DNA of 18,612 bases from Pleurotus ostreatus/Saccharomyces cerevisiae fusant (taxonomy: Eukaryota; Opisthokonta), in NCBI GenBank assembly GCA_024196135.1, contig JAMQCK010000637.1:1-18612 (forward strand), written 5' to 3'. Shown here in pieces: positions 9,557 through 18,612 of this stretch. A program made the position numbers and the translations under genes. Every line of letters starts with the position of its first letter. The stretch's first letter is position 1. The notes beneath the pieces are model-generated. The model was given only the letters and a program-made list of their open reading frames with translations. It searched no databases and was not told the origin of the DNA.

Positions 9557-11762
9557 CTACCCCCTCACCACCCCCACCGTCACATCCGGCCCCGGCCCCT
9601 CCGCATCCTTCCCCCTCCCCCCACCCAGCGCCCCCACCGTCCGCTCCCACGCCCACCTCGTCAGCTGCAGCGCATCCTCATCCGGCAGATCCTCCCTCAC
9701 ATGCAGATCCATCGTCACCACCAGCCCCTCGCCCGGCGCGCCGCCCAGCGCCGGCGCGGGCGTAAGCTGCCAGAAGCGCGGCGCGGGCAGGTGCAGGACC
9801 TGCGGGTGGCGCTCGAGCTCGCGCATGACGCGGAGGAAGGCCTCCGTGCGCCCGCCGGGGAGCCCGCGCGGGGGCGCGGTCTGGAGGAGGACGGCGCCGA
9901 GGGCGGTGCAGGCGGTGTACGCGACGCGCATGGTGACGCCGGCGATGAAGGTCGCGAGGAAGAGATCACAGGTCATGTGTTGGGCGCTGGGAGGGGGTGG
10001 GGGTGAGCATGGGTAGAGATGGAATGGGAAGATGGACGCACCCGGGAACAACCATGGCGACTGTGAGCAGGAGGGCCGTGAACAGTATTGGGCTGACAAT
10101 GTAGGGGTTGCGAAGGACCTGTCCAAGCGGAGTCGCGGGCTGAGAGGCAGAGTACTGAATGTTGCTCGCTCCCGATGAACGTGCGGACAAGGAACGTATA
10201 AGAGATGCAGGCGAGGGTATAACATTGCCCGTGACTGACGTAGGCATTAGTTATGAAGTCTTAGAGGAAGTAGGCAACATACTGTCGAGCAGCTTGGTGT
10301 GGTTGTTGAAGAGCGAAGCCGTCGTCAGGAGCGAAGCGAGCGCCAGGATCGGCAAGAACAGAGGGAACTCAATCCTGCAGCATATCAGGACCTTTCGGCA
10401 TCATATGCAGCGAGCCACTCACTGGATCACATCCTCCTCGTCAATCGCGTGGTGATGATGGTGCCCTGACTCCTCCGAGCCACCCGCGCTCAGCAGCAGA
10501 TGCTCGACCGTCTCCTTGCACACATATACCGCGGCAAACATCAAGTACACCGCCTGCGCAAACATCGCCACCGTCTCCACGCGTGCGTCCCCGTAGAAGC
10601 GCTGCTTGCTGGGCCCCTTCCCGCGCAGTCGCGGCGCGAGGACATTCTCAATGGCGACGCCGAACGCGTCAAAAACAATCCAGTACCCGAGCCCGGTGCA
10701 CGCGAGTGAGCCGACTTGCTGCCCAGCGACCCACAGCCAGGCGCCGAGGACAAACTGGGCAGCGGCGATGGCTGCGGCACCAATAAGCGAGCTGCCGAGG
10801 TCTTCGACGAGCAGCGCTTGTGGTGCTGGTTGTGCCGGCGCGGCTGTCGAGGTGACGGCAGCGGAGGACGAGGTGGACCAGGGCGAGAGGGGCGGCGCGA
10901 GGTCATCCGTGGGCTTACTGCCAACGCTCCCGGGTTCAAGGAAGGAAAAGAAATTGTGCGACATCGAGTGCTTGTGGTGGTGCCCGCGGCGCGAAGACGT
11001 GCCTCCGGACGCAGACTTGGTCATCGCGGGGGGCTGCGGCGCGCCAGGCGGGCGACCGCCGAAGGTGAAGTTCGCGCCCAGGGGGGTCGTGGGCGCGCGC
11101 GCGGACCTCGCACTGCTCGGGAAGCTGTACGGCGCATCGGCGGAGGGAATGGTGCTGATGGGGGCCTGCTCAGGCGGGCTGTTCCCGTCCTCGGCGATCG
11201 TCGCGTCGTGTGGGAGCGTGCCCGGCCTGGGGAAGAATATGGAGAGGTTGCGGGAGTGCATGCGGCCGTGGCGGCGGGGGGCGGAGGCGGACGAGTTGGA
11301 CGACAGAGGGCTTGTTGGCTCGGGGTTCGAGGCAGAGCCGGTCATTGGGGGCGGGCGCGGGAAGGAGGTGGAGAGGGGGGAGGGCGAGGGCGGCGAATAC
11401 GAGTAGCTGGAGATGGAGCGCCCGCGCGAGTGCGAGTGGGACGCGCTCGGGTGCGAGGGGGAGGGGCCGTTGCCGTTAGGTAAACCTCCATTGGGTATTC
11501 CGAAGGTCGCGCGGGGAGGGGAGGCCATGCCGTTCATTCGAGGGAGGGCGGCTGATGTCGAGGCATGGCGCTGATGGCGCAGTTGTGGAGGCGTTGACAC
11601 GACGCGCGAACGAGGGGGTGATACGGGGCCTCCCCCGCTGAGGTCGATGACCGGGTTATCGTTGTCCTCCTTGCTGCTTTTCCTCTGGTGGAGGGTGGGT
11701 CGTTGGTCAACCACAGCCATATCGCTGAGGCTGTTGGGTAACCTGCGCGATGTGAGAGGCAT
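9557..11762 (-). CDS. Zrg17-like cation diffusion facilitator (ER/Golgi zinc transporter subunit)
   Basis: Seen: four minus-strand exons, 11762-10423, 10374-10283, 10234-10042 and 9986-9557, join in phase and encode 684 residues. The first 315 or so are a disordered Ser/Pro/His/Arg-rich cytosolic tail. Six hydrophobic segments follow: about 325-346, 350-375, 395-415, 448-472, 520-542 and 549-575. A run of five His (434-438) and acidic residues lies between the third and fourth. A C-terminal cytosolic domain includes ERHPQVLHLPAPRFWQLTP, as I recall from fungal Zrg17 proteins. Known: Zrg17 pairs with Msc2 to carry zinc into the early secretory pathway, like mammalian ZnT6 with ZnT5. The second membrane segment has only one acidic residue (WIVFD, Asp365) instead of the paired metal ligands of active CDF proteins, fitting a non-transporting partner role. 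The start could instead be the ATG at 11720 if a 5' leader intron (11788-11743) is removed. Confidence 0.82.
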
Positions 11763-12337
11763 TCAATTGCGAGGATATGGCAACGCACGAATCTATCTGA
11801 AAGGACCGCGATGATATGCACTGACGGGAGTCGGACGCGCAAGACTCGTACTTCCCCTGGACCACAGCTCTCCGACTCTGCGAAGCGGGTAGTTTATTGT
11901 CGCGTCAGCGTCGCGTAATGGCTCCTGGGGCTTCCGTGTGCGTCGTGAGCGTTGTCAATGATCCCGCAGACTTCAAGGCTTGGGCGTACGTCGCGGTGTG
12001 GTCTGAGAGGCGCGACCTTCGCGCGCCCACGACATTGTGACATCGTCACTGAGAGTGACGTGACGCAAACAGCGGTCAAATGCTCCTCGATGTACTCAAG
12101 ACACGGTGGTCGCTTGCATATTGAGCGGTGCTGTATCGCAAGCCTTTGCAACTGGAGATATACCTGCACCCTGAGCATGCCTCGAACGCGCCGCGCTGCG
12201 TTATCATCATTTGCACGAGTCTTCCTTACATTCAAACTTGCCTGACTTGTGGCCTTTATTCGACGCTGGGGCCGATGAGGGATGCAGAATAATGACATAG
12301 AGCACAATACAGGAAGCCGACTTCAAGGCAAACGCCT
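11763..12337. other. Zrg17-like promoter side / FunK1 kinase 3' side
   Basis: This 575-base spacer contains the 5' region of the Zrg17-like gene and the 3' end of the kinase gene. A possible 5' leader intron for the Zrg17-like gene lies at 11788-11743 (GTGCGT donor, CGCAG acceptor). The second copy of the palindromic element lies at 12011-12065. Short ORFs here have no recognisable similarity. Confidence 0.5.
12011..12065 (+). promoter_or_regulatory. Palindromic upstream element, copy 2 (Zrg17-like gene)
   Basis: The core GTGACATCGTCAC (12037-12049) is a 5-bp inverted repeat with a 3-nt spacer, centred 281 bp upstream of the Zrg17-like ATG at 11762. It is preceded by CGCGACCTTCGC (12011-12022) and followed by TGACGTGACG (12056-12065). 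The stretch 12021-12049 matches copy 1 in inverted orientation at 24 of 29 positions, and an ACGTGACGC motif follows the core in both copies. Confidence 0.55.
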
Positions 12338-14572
12338 TCATACGGTATTTTGGTCCTTGGGGTAGAAGACGCGAGTGCGTTTCGGTGTGTGCTCCTCTCC
12401 ATACAGCCAGTCGTACGTCGCACTCCTTGATCGCTTGCGCGGAGGGACGACATCAGCTTTCCTGCCGGCCTCAAGAGGGACCTGGTTTTCCTTCGTGTCC
12501 TCCTCCTTCGCCGCGATCGGCGCCGTCTCCTTCTCCACGATCGTCTCCGAGCTCTCTCGAACTTCAGGCACGTCTGGCTCAGCTTCTTCCTCTTCCACCC
12601 TCTCCAACTCCTGACGCGCTTCATCCAGGATGTCGAACAGCATCTCATGCGTCAAGCCTGCCTCCCCTACCTCCCCCATCTTCAGCAGCATCTTGCGCGC
12701 CACAGGCTTGAAGCATGCAAAGTACTCCGTGAAATCGTCCAAGACGCGATCCACCTCCCCATGCTCATTCCTGCGCAAGGCGATCTTATGGGCGAGATGG
12801 ACGTCGTCATGCTCATCCCAGACTGCAATGTCACACTGCGACCACCCCTTGTCCCTGCGATAGGCGCCGCGCGGGCCCGCGTACTGAGTGCAGATGAGGA
12901 TAAGGAGGTAGACGAGCGAGTCAAGGTCGTCCTTGGCTTTCCGAGGCGCCTTCTTGAGGACGTCGATGGACATGAAGGTGAGGGTGCCCTGAACTGGGGG
13001 TCAGCGCCGCTGCTAGGACATCGAGAATGTCGCGACATACTGTCATGATCTCGCTCGCGTTTTGGCCGTGCTCATCTAGGAAGCACCCCTTCTCCAGGTC
13101 GATCAGCATCCCGCGGACGCGGCCTGCTGCAGGACGCCAGAGCCTGACGTTGTTGTCGGAAATATCGCAGTGCATGGCCCTCTGCTTCAACATCCTTTGC
13201 ATAGCTATCATGTTGGTCAGTGACCAAGCTACTCCGCGAACGGTGTGTCGCACCTTTTAACACATCACTGAATATATGCACCACCTCGAGGGGGCTCTCG
13301 AACTCTGACAGATCTTCGCAGAACGGATACATCAACACTTGCTGGTGCCGACGCATGCTCATGCCCAAGAACCTGTCGACGTCGAGGTCAGCATGCAGTA
13401 CAATCTCAGACACGGGAGACCACGCACTTCTTGTAGTCCTGGTCCTTTCTCTTCATGCAGCTGCGCAACTTGTCGGTGTCCTGAGGCCTGCCGTTTACTT
13501 CTACCACGCCACTTGCGACGATATCTACAACGCCCTCGACGTGCCCCAGCGCCTCGACCATCTTGCACTCGTTCTTGTAGCCGTGCGGGGCGCGCGGGTC
13601 GTCCCATGCCCGCCGCAACGCATATTTGCGCCCATCTGGGCCGCGCACCGCGCAGCACAATGTCGCCCTCTGGTTCAGCGTCGCACGCGGAGGGTGCGAC
13701 GTCCATTCCAGGACCTCGAGCTCAATGCCGTCCGGGTCCTCCTCGTTGTCGACGTAGATCAATGCGCCCTCGCCCGTCACGCCTGCCTCCTCGTCGACGC
13801 GCGCCGCGGCGGCGAAGTCGATGCCTTTGACGCGGATGAGCTGCTTCCCGTCGCGCAGCTCCGCGGAGGCGTCCCACCCGAGGCGCGTCCGCGGCGCGAA
13901 CATAAGGCCCGCGACGACGCGGACGAGGGCCTCAGCGCACGCCGGATCGTGGATGGGGATCTTCTTCGCGACGACGAGGCCCATGCGGTCCCAGCCCACC
14001 AGGCGCAGCACCGCGCCCTCCCCGTCTTCGCGGCGGTACACCGCGATCCCGAGCCCGTACAGGCGGTTGCGCTGCCGGCTCATGAGGGGGCCCGCGTTCT
14101 CGGCGAGGGACCGCACTGGGTGCCAGGCGCCGGGGAGGTCGGCGTTCTCGGTGGTGCAGCCGATCGCGAGGGCCTCTTCCCACTTGTATGGGCCCATCGC
14201 GTCTTGGAGGATGAGGTCGGGCGCTGGGTCCTCGCTGAGGCGGCCCTCGAAGGAGGTGTCGACGAACCACTGGCGGGTGGGGAGGTTGGTGATGTCGATG
14301 CCCTACGCGGTCCAGTGATCGCGGATGATGGCTGCGAAGCCGTTGAGGAAGGCCATTGTCTTGTGAGCAAGGGGCATGTGGGGATCGGAGGGCCAGATGC
14401 GCCAGTAGCCCACGTCCTCGTCGAAGTGCGCGGCGAGAAGGGCCTTCGCGAGGATCGCGGGCCATGCCTCGGGCCATGTCTTGCACACGCGGTCGTGGAA
14501 GACGTGTGCTGTGAGGCCGCGGATGTTCCATAGCAGCGTCTCATCAAGGTCTTTGTCCAATGCGAGTACCAT
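12338..14572 (-). CDS. FunK1-family fungal protein kinase-like gene with in-frame stop at codon 90
   Basis: Seen: four minus-strand exons, 14572-13428, 13372-13254, 13204-13041 and 12988-12338, join in phase for 693 codons, but codon 90 (14305-14303) is TAG. The frame is open and protein-like on both sides. Kinase features (numbering counts the TAG): a beta-3 strand YALRRAW with Arg320 where the ATP-binding Lys is expected, a following NEC that may hold the helix-C Glu, and the catalytic loop MHCDISDNN (Asp435, Cys for the usual Arg). ML-IDLE at about 454-459 stands in place of DFG, followed by GTLTFMS and DDLDSLVYLL, typical of FunK1. The C-terminus is acidic, then basic with RKRSR and PKRTR, which may be a nuclear signal. 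Known: FunK1 is a large mushroom-specific kinase family of mostly unknown function. A 72-nt in-frame intron (14306-14235, weak GTAGGG donor) could remove the stop; otherwise this is a pseudogene, a truncated gene or a base error. An in-frame ATG at 14725 would add 51 unconvincing residues. Confidence 0.75.
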
Positions 14573-14924
14573 CGTGCGGGGGAGGATCGGTGAGTGGCGT
14601 TTGTCTGTATGGAGCGCTATGTCGCTAATTCGCGGTGGCTTTGCAAGCTGGAGGATATTGTGGAAGGATATCTGGCGATGGGCAAGGATCGAGGAGGAAT
14701 GACGGTGCGAGTCGAGCAGGACCACAGGTGGCGTTCGTGGGGACGCGACTTTCGCTCACGTGATGGTATCGTGACAGCCTCGTGGCCGTCTGTAAGGCCA
14801 AGTTGAATTTAATGCCTCGTGCGCAACGGATCGTGACGATGACAGGTTGTGTTTGGGCCTGTTTCTCTCATCACTCTCACTTTCATCTTCTTCCTCACGC
14901 TCACAAGCCACCCTCCAAACAACA
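14573..14924. promoter_or_regulatory. Divergent promoter region shared by the two FunK1-like genes
   Basis: This 352-base stretch separates two start codons pointing away from each other. It contains CGCGACTTTCGC (14744-14755), matching 11 of 12 bases of the flank of element copy 2. Next come the palindrome TCACGTGA (14756-14763, an E-box core) and ATCGTGACA (14768-14776); a second ATCGTGACGATGAC starts at 14829. Next to the plus-strand gene, about 14858-14924 is strongly pyrimidine-rich on the plus strand, as in many fungal core promoters, and ends in the start context AACAATGG. No clear TATA box was seen. Confidence 0.5.
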
Positions 14925-17182
14925 ATGGTCGCCCCTTCGAAGCCATCCGCCCCGCTCGTATGTGACGTGCCGATCCAGCAGCCCGCAGGCTTGGACCCCA
15001 ACACGCTTTTTGTCGCCCCGCGCATCGACCCCGACGTGCTCGCCAAGGTCGTCAACGCCTTCAAGAAGAGCGATGCCTGGGACACGAAGAAATCGAAATT
15101 CGCCAACGTACCCTCCACGCAGACTACGCTCGACAAGGCGCCGCAGCTCACTAAAGACTACGTGACGTTCTTCAACGACGTCGGCGCTGCCCTCGTCGCG
15201 GCCTCCTGCAGGCGCTACAGCCTCCCAGAAACGGAAGCGCGGACCGGGCGCGCGCCCCCCGGCGCGCAAGGCCCGCTCGAGCTCTGCGCCGGGGACGGCG
15301 TTGTGCTCGCCAAGATGGTCATCCTCCACCGCGCGAAAGACGAGATCGACGAGGACTCGATCAAGCGGTGCGCCGTGCTGGCCACCGAGGCCCTCTTCCA
15401 CCACCCAGAGCGTTCGCGGTACCCCGTCCTGCTTGTCTGCAAGGGCAAGTGCGCCCTCATCGTCGCCGATCACGCTGGCGCCGTCGTCGCCACGGTTGGC
15501 GACCTCACTCGGTCGTACGTGAGCAAGGACAACGAGGGGAGCCTATATCGGCTCTTCGGCGTGTTTTTGCATTTTTATGGTGGCACCCGGGCTGCCCTCG
15601 GCTTCGACCAGTCGATCAGCAAGGACAAGAAGGGCGACGAGTATATAGTCGCTGGCGGGCACAAACGCCGAGTGTTGGAACTCCTCGGTACCCCCGAGGA
15701 ACGCGCTTGCTATGGTATCGTCGTGCGTCGCGTACAAGGGCGAAGAGAGGACGGCGCCAAGGTGTTGTACATTCGTGATACGTGGGTTGCGAAGAAGGAC
15801 ATCGAGGATGTCGTGGCTGAGGCTGCGACGCTTTCGCGCGACAAGGAATCCGAGACCGTGCAAGTGAACGACAGGGACGACAGTACAGACATCATACGCT
15901 CGGGCCATATATCTGTGAGCCCGCCGACTCTGCTGCACACGCGTCAGGTGCAGCACGCAAGACCACTAGACCACTTCCACTCGCTGTTTGAGTTGGTGTC
16001 GGCCATGCTGGACATTTTGCGCTGTACGTGCGTTTTCCAAAGTTCATCGATGCTGGCTAATTCCTGCGCAGCTTTTCATGCGATGTACGAGGACGAGCAA
16101 GTTCAACACTTGAACATAACGCCGTTGATTTTCGGCCTTGATGACGCGCACCCCAAAGAGGTCAGATTTCTCTCGCTTTCGCCAGTCGACATATCCTCTG
16201 ACACCCCATATTACAGGTCAAAGGACACACCGTCTCTTCAGGCGTTTGTGTGGACTTCGCGCATGTGAGAAAGCTCTCCAGGCCTCCCTCAATCGACATC
16301 ATCGTGCGTCTGGTCATCTCCCTCCCGTCTTTTTCCATTCTAACCGAGCGACAGCCCCATTACGCCTGCGCATCCCTCGACGTGCTGATCGCTATGGTCC
16401 GCAAGCAGGCGCGCTCACAGAGCTATAGCGACATCCTAGAGTCCCTTTTCTACGTGCTTTGCTCCATCTGCCTTTCCGCCAGTGGGGCTGGACATCCCCA
16501 GCGCTGCAGCGGCAACGTCACCACCGACACCCCGCTAGGTCGCTGGCGCAGGTCCCCGGACGCTGCTCTGAGCAGCCGCACCGAATTGGTTGACATCAAG
16601 GCCTTCCGTGCGCAAGTGCTGCACGAAATGTCTTCCTATTTCGAGCCCTTACACCCGTGCCTGGAAACTCTCCATGCTGCGTTCTACCCTGTCGTCGAGG
16701 AGCCTGAAGCCGAAGACGACGATGAGAGCGCTGACCCACCCGCCGAGCCGCAGGAGTCCAGCGACGACCGCAAGAGAATCTACAGAATGTTTGAGGCGGC
16801 GCTGACGACGACACTCGATGAGCTCTCGCAGATGGAGGAGAAAGCCTGGACTCCTGACATGGAGAAACGCAAGGCGTCTGCAATCGTACCCAAGCCTCGA
16901 GCGACCCTTGGGGATCTCCCCGTGACGAACAACGCCGCCAAGGGCTCTGGGAAGAAAGGGAAGAAGAACTCGGCGCAGCCCACTGTCCCGAAGCCTTCCA
17001 AGCTTTCGAAGCGAAAGCGCGACGATGCTGTCGCGGATACGGGTGTGGGCAAGGAAGACATGCCGCCCGCAAAGAAGCGAAGGGCGCCAGCGACCTCAGG
17101 CAAGGTCGACAAGGTCGCGGAGTATGCTGACAAGCCTAGTCAAGAACCGGCTCGCAGGAGCGCGCGGCTGGCGCGAGGCTGA
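14925..17182 (+). CDS. FunK1-like protein, probable pseudokinase
   Basis: Seen: four plus-strand exons, 14925-16023, 16072-16160, 16217-16303 and 16355-17182, join in phase and give 700 residues. ATG 14925 is the first ATG of this frame and has a good context. The fold order follows FunK1: a beta-3 strand VLYIRDTW with Arg284 at the Lys position, then SLFELVSAMLDILR leading into the catalytic-loop region. That loop reads QHLNITPLIF (Asn381 for the catalytic Asp, Leu for the metal-binding Asn). VDFAHV keeps Asp409 of DFG, ASLDVL stands in for FMSxEVL, and SDILESLFYVL matches the DDLESLFYVL block. The C-terminal tail is acidic, then Lys-rich with SKRKRDD, AKKRRA and ARRSARLAR, likely nuclear targeting. 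Loss of the HRD Asp argues against phosphotransfer, so a scaffold or decoy role is possible (inference). Introns 1 and 3 (48 and 51 nt) are multiples of three without stops. The intron 2 donor, GTCAGA, is weak. It is divergent from the adjacent FunK1 gene. Confidence 0.68.
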
Positions 17183-17419
17183 AGCTCTGAAGGACAGTAA
17201 ATCTGTCTGCCGCGATGTAGGTAGAGTAGCAATTCGTTACAACTTCGGTTGTGTAAAATATTGTAATTGCGTTGCTTTCTTCATTCGCAGTCGCGAGAGG
17301 ACGTAGAGAGTACGAGTAATGTTTGAATGCCGCCGCGAGTATTGGCATTCTCTGAAGGCGGCCCGCGCCTATTACAACAAGTTTCGATACTACATCTTCC
17401 TTCTCCCGTTGAAAGTAAT
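17183..17419. other. Short spacer between convergent gene ends
   Basis: This 237-base AT-richer spacer lies between the stop codons of the FunK1-like gene and the F-box/LRR-like gene. It should hold both 3' untranslated regions. Nothing else was recognised. Confidence 0.5.
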
Positions 17420-18612
17420 TTAGAATATAACAGGCATCTTGGCTACGTTGTCACTGAACTCGAAGGGGTGTTCCCGCGACCTTTCCGCCACCATCTCCGT
17501 CAAAGCAGATTCCGCCGCTTGATGAACCCCGTCCAGCGCTAGTTTCCTCAGCTGCGGCATCATGGGAAGCGCGAGGTAAGCAACGATATCATCCGTCATA
17601 GGATGCCGCGCGCGCGCAGAAAGCTCGAGTGTCTCAAGGGACTGGAGTGCCTGTAAATCCACGACGCATCCCAGATCCTCCGCCGGTACACTCTTTGTGA
17701 TGGTGAGTTCCCGCAGATGACATCCTGATGCGACGAGAAAGGCACGGAGTCGCGTGCTAGCAGTAGGCCCACTCCGCGGCTGGTGCATTGTCAATTTCGC
17801 AAGCTGCGGGGCGCGAAGGTGATCCAGGATCTGCCAGCCATTGCCAGTGGTATCTCGCATGCTAGCATGGCGGGAGATCTCCAGACTTCGCAACCTGGAG
17901 GACACGTTGTGCCTTGGATTGGACCAGGTGCCCGGATGTAGTCGGGAGGAGGCTGGCGGTGGTGCCAGTGCTCGAGCGATGAGCAGCGGCTGACAATCCT
18001 CAGACCATCGTCGGCGGCCATATACGTGGACAGTTTGGTAAGCTGCGCCCACGGGAGCGGCGCCAGGGAGGGTAGTGTGTGCACTCGGATGTTCGTCAAT
18101 TTCGCAATGCGAAGGTTGGGTGCAAAGAAAAGGGCAGCCTCCGGATCGTCGTATACAGTGAGGAACTGCTGGGGCGCTTCTAGGCGTCGGAGTTGTGAAA
18201 GTCTTTTGATCCCTCGCCATCGCAAGACTCCGGGTGCGCTTACGCGAAGGTCTGTCCATTTGTGATTATATTGAAGCAGGAATTCAGTGAATTTTGCCAT
18301 GAGGCTCCTGTCTATCCCGTTGCACCGCACAGGGGATGCCAAAGGGATGTCGGCGGACCGAGCCACGATCAGCTGCATTCGGTGCACAATGAGGCTATGA
18401 TGGGCGTAGGCAGCTCCTTCCCTGATATCGTAGACCTCGTCGAAAGGGATACGGGCCCACAGCCGTGGAAGCCCATAAATAATCTCTTGATAAAGGCTTC
18501 AGCAATATGGCCGATAGCGAGCGAGAAAAACTGCCCGTACCTCGCCATTGCGTGCACGTATTGCTAATACCAAGAATCGTTGCCTGTACCGCGGCAAGCT
18601 CTCCAGGTAGAG
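17420..18612 (-). CDS. F-box/LRR-like protein, partial at right edge, apparent frameshift
   Basis: Seen: from about 18496 downward one minus-strand frame reads GLPRLWARIPF, a typical tail of a mushroom F-box region. It continues through leucine-rich segments (GIKRLSQLRRLEAP, LAPLPWAQLTKLS, RIVSRCSSLEHW). Near 17960-17905 the sensible reading moves to a second frame with RLRSLEIS, HLRAPQLAKLTMHQ, LQALQSLETLELS and MMPQLRKLALDGV, ending at the stop 17422-17420. An intron of 113 nt (18025-17913) or 44 nt (17905-17862) could restore the phase, but each deletes residues that look like real repeats, so a one-base indel or gene decay is likelier. Above 18496 the frame has a stop at 18501-18499; an acceptor at 18498-18497 is possible, and the F-box helix itself was not resolved. 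Known: such proteins usually act as SCF ubiquitin-ligase adaptors; mushrooms carry hundreds, many of them degenerate. Function here is not known. Confidence 0.55.

Noticed and set aside
10606..11483. Overlapping plus-strand ORFs of 255 and 266 codons opposite the Zrg17-like gene
   Set aside because: They are antisense to the low-complexity N-terminal exon; the Gly/Arg/Ala richness is a composition shadow.
14270..14306. 37-nt intron that would remove the TAG in the FunK1 gene
   Set aside because: Its length is not a multiple of three and joins into the wrong frame; the next acceptor giving 61 nt fails for the same reason.
13220..14533. 437-codon plus-strand ORF opposite the FunK1 kinase gene
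   Set aside because: It lies entirely antisense to exons with clear kinase motifs and has an Arg/Ala/Val-rich composition typical of the opposite strand of GC-rich codons.
1..18612. Transposable elements, CRISPR arrays, integrated virus or a toxin/defence cassette
   Set aside because: No transposase, reverse transcriptase, terminal repeats, regularly spaced repeats or viral genes were seen; the genes are ordinary intron-containing fungal genes.

Overview
The window looks like nuclear DNA of a wood-decay type basidiomycete (Agaricomycetes, probably Polyporales). It is GC-rich and its genes are cut by many short introns of about 46-92 nt with GTRNGT donors. The gene content also fits: a PL8 polysaccharide lyase, a CAP10/GT90 glycosyltransferase, two FunK1-type fungal kinase-like genes and an F-box/LRR-like gene. 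The organism assignment is inference. All gene models were built by hand by joining reading frames across GT-AG introns. Every internal junction was checked for phase, except where stated.

Layout. 3-2375 (+): 3' part of a PL8 lyase gene, whose start lies left of the window. 2924-5119 (-): Golgi-type GT90 glycosyltransferase, convergent with the lyase. 5120-6458: large intergenic stretch holding a perfect 20-bp palindrome. 6459-9045 (-): AMSH/Sst2-type JAMM deubiquitinase. 9557-11762 (-): Zrg17-like cation diffusion facilitator subunit. 12338-14572 (-): FunK1-family kinase gene with an in-frame TAG at codon 90. 14925-17182 (+): a divergent FunK1-like protein with a degenerate catalytic loop, probably a pseudokinase. 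17420-18612 (-): F-box/LRR-like gene, partial at the right edge, with an apparent frameshift.

The genes do not form one pathway. AMSH (endosomal deubiquitination), Zrg17 (zinc supply to the secretory pathway) and GT90 (protein or glycan decoration in the Golgi) all serve the endomembrane system, but that may be chance. The lyase is a secreted carbohydrate-degrading enzyme. FunK1 and F-box genes belong to large, fast-evolving mushroom families. The two FunK1-like genes share a 352-bp divergent promoter.

The most unusual signal is non-coding. A 29-bp element around a GTGAC-N3-GTCAC palindrome occurs about 280 bp upstream of both the AMSH and the Zrg17 start codons (24 of 29 positions identical, all differences transitions). 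A weaker relative lies in the FunK1 divergent promoter. No RNA genes, CRISPR arrays or mobile elements were recognised.
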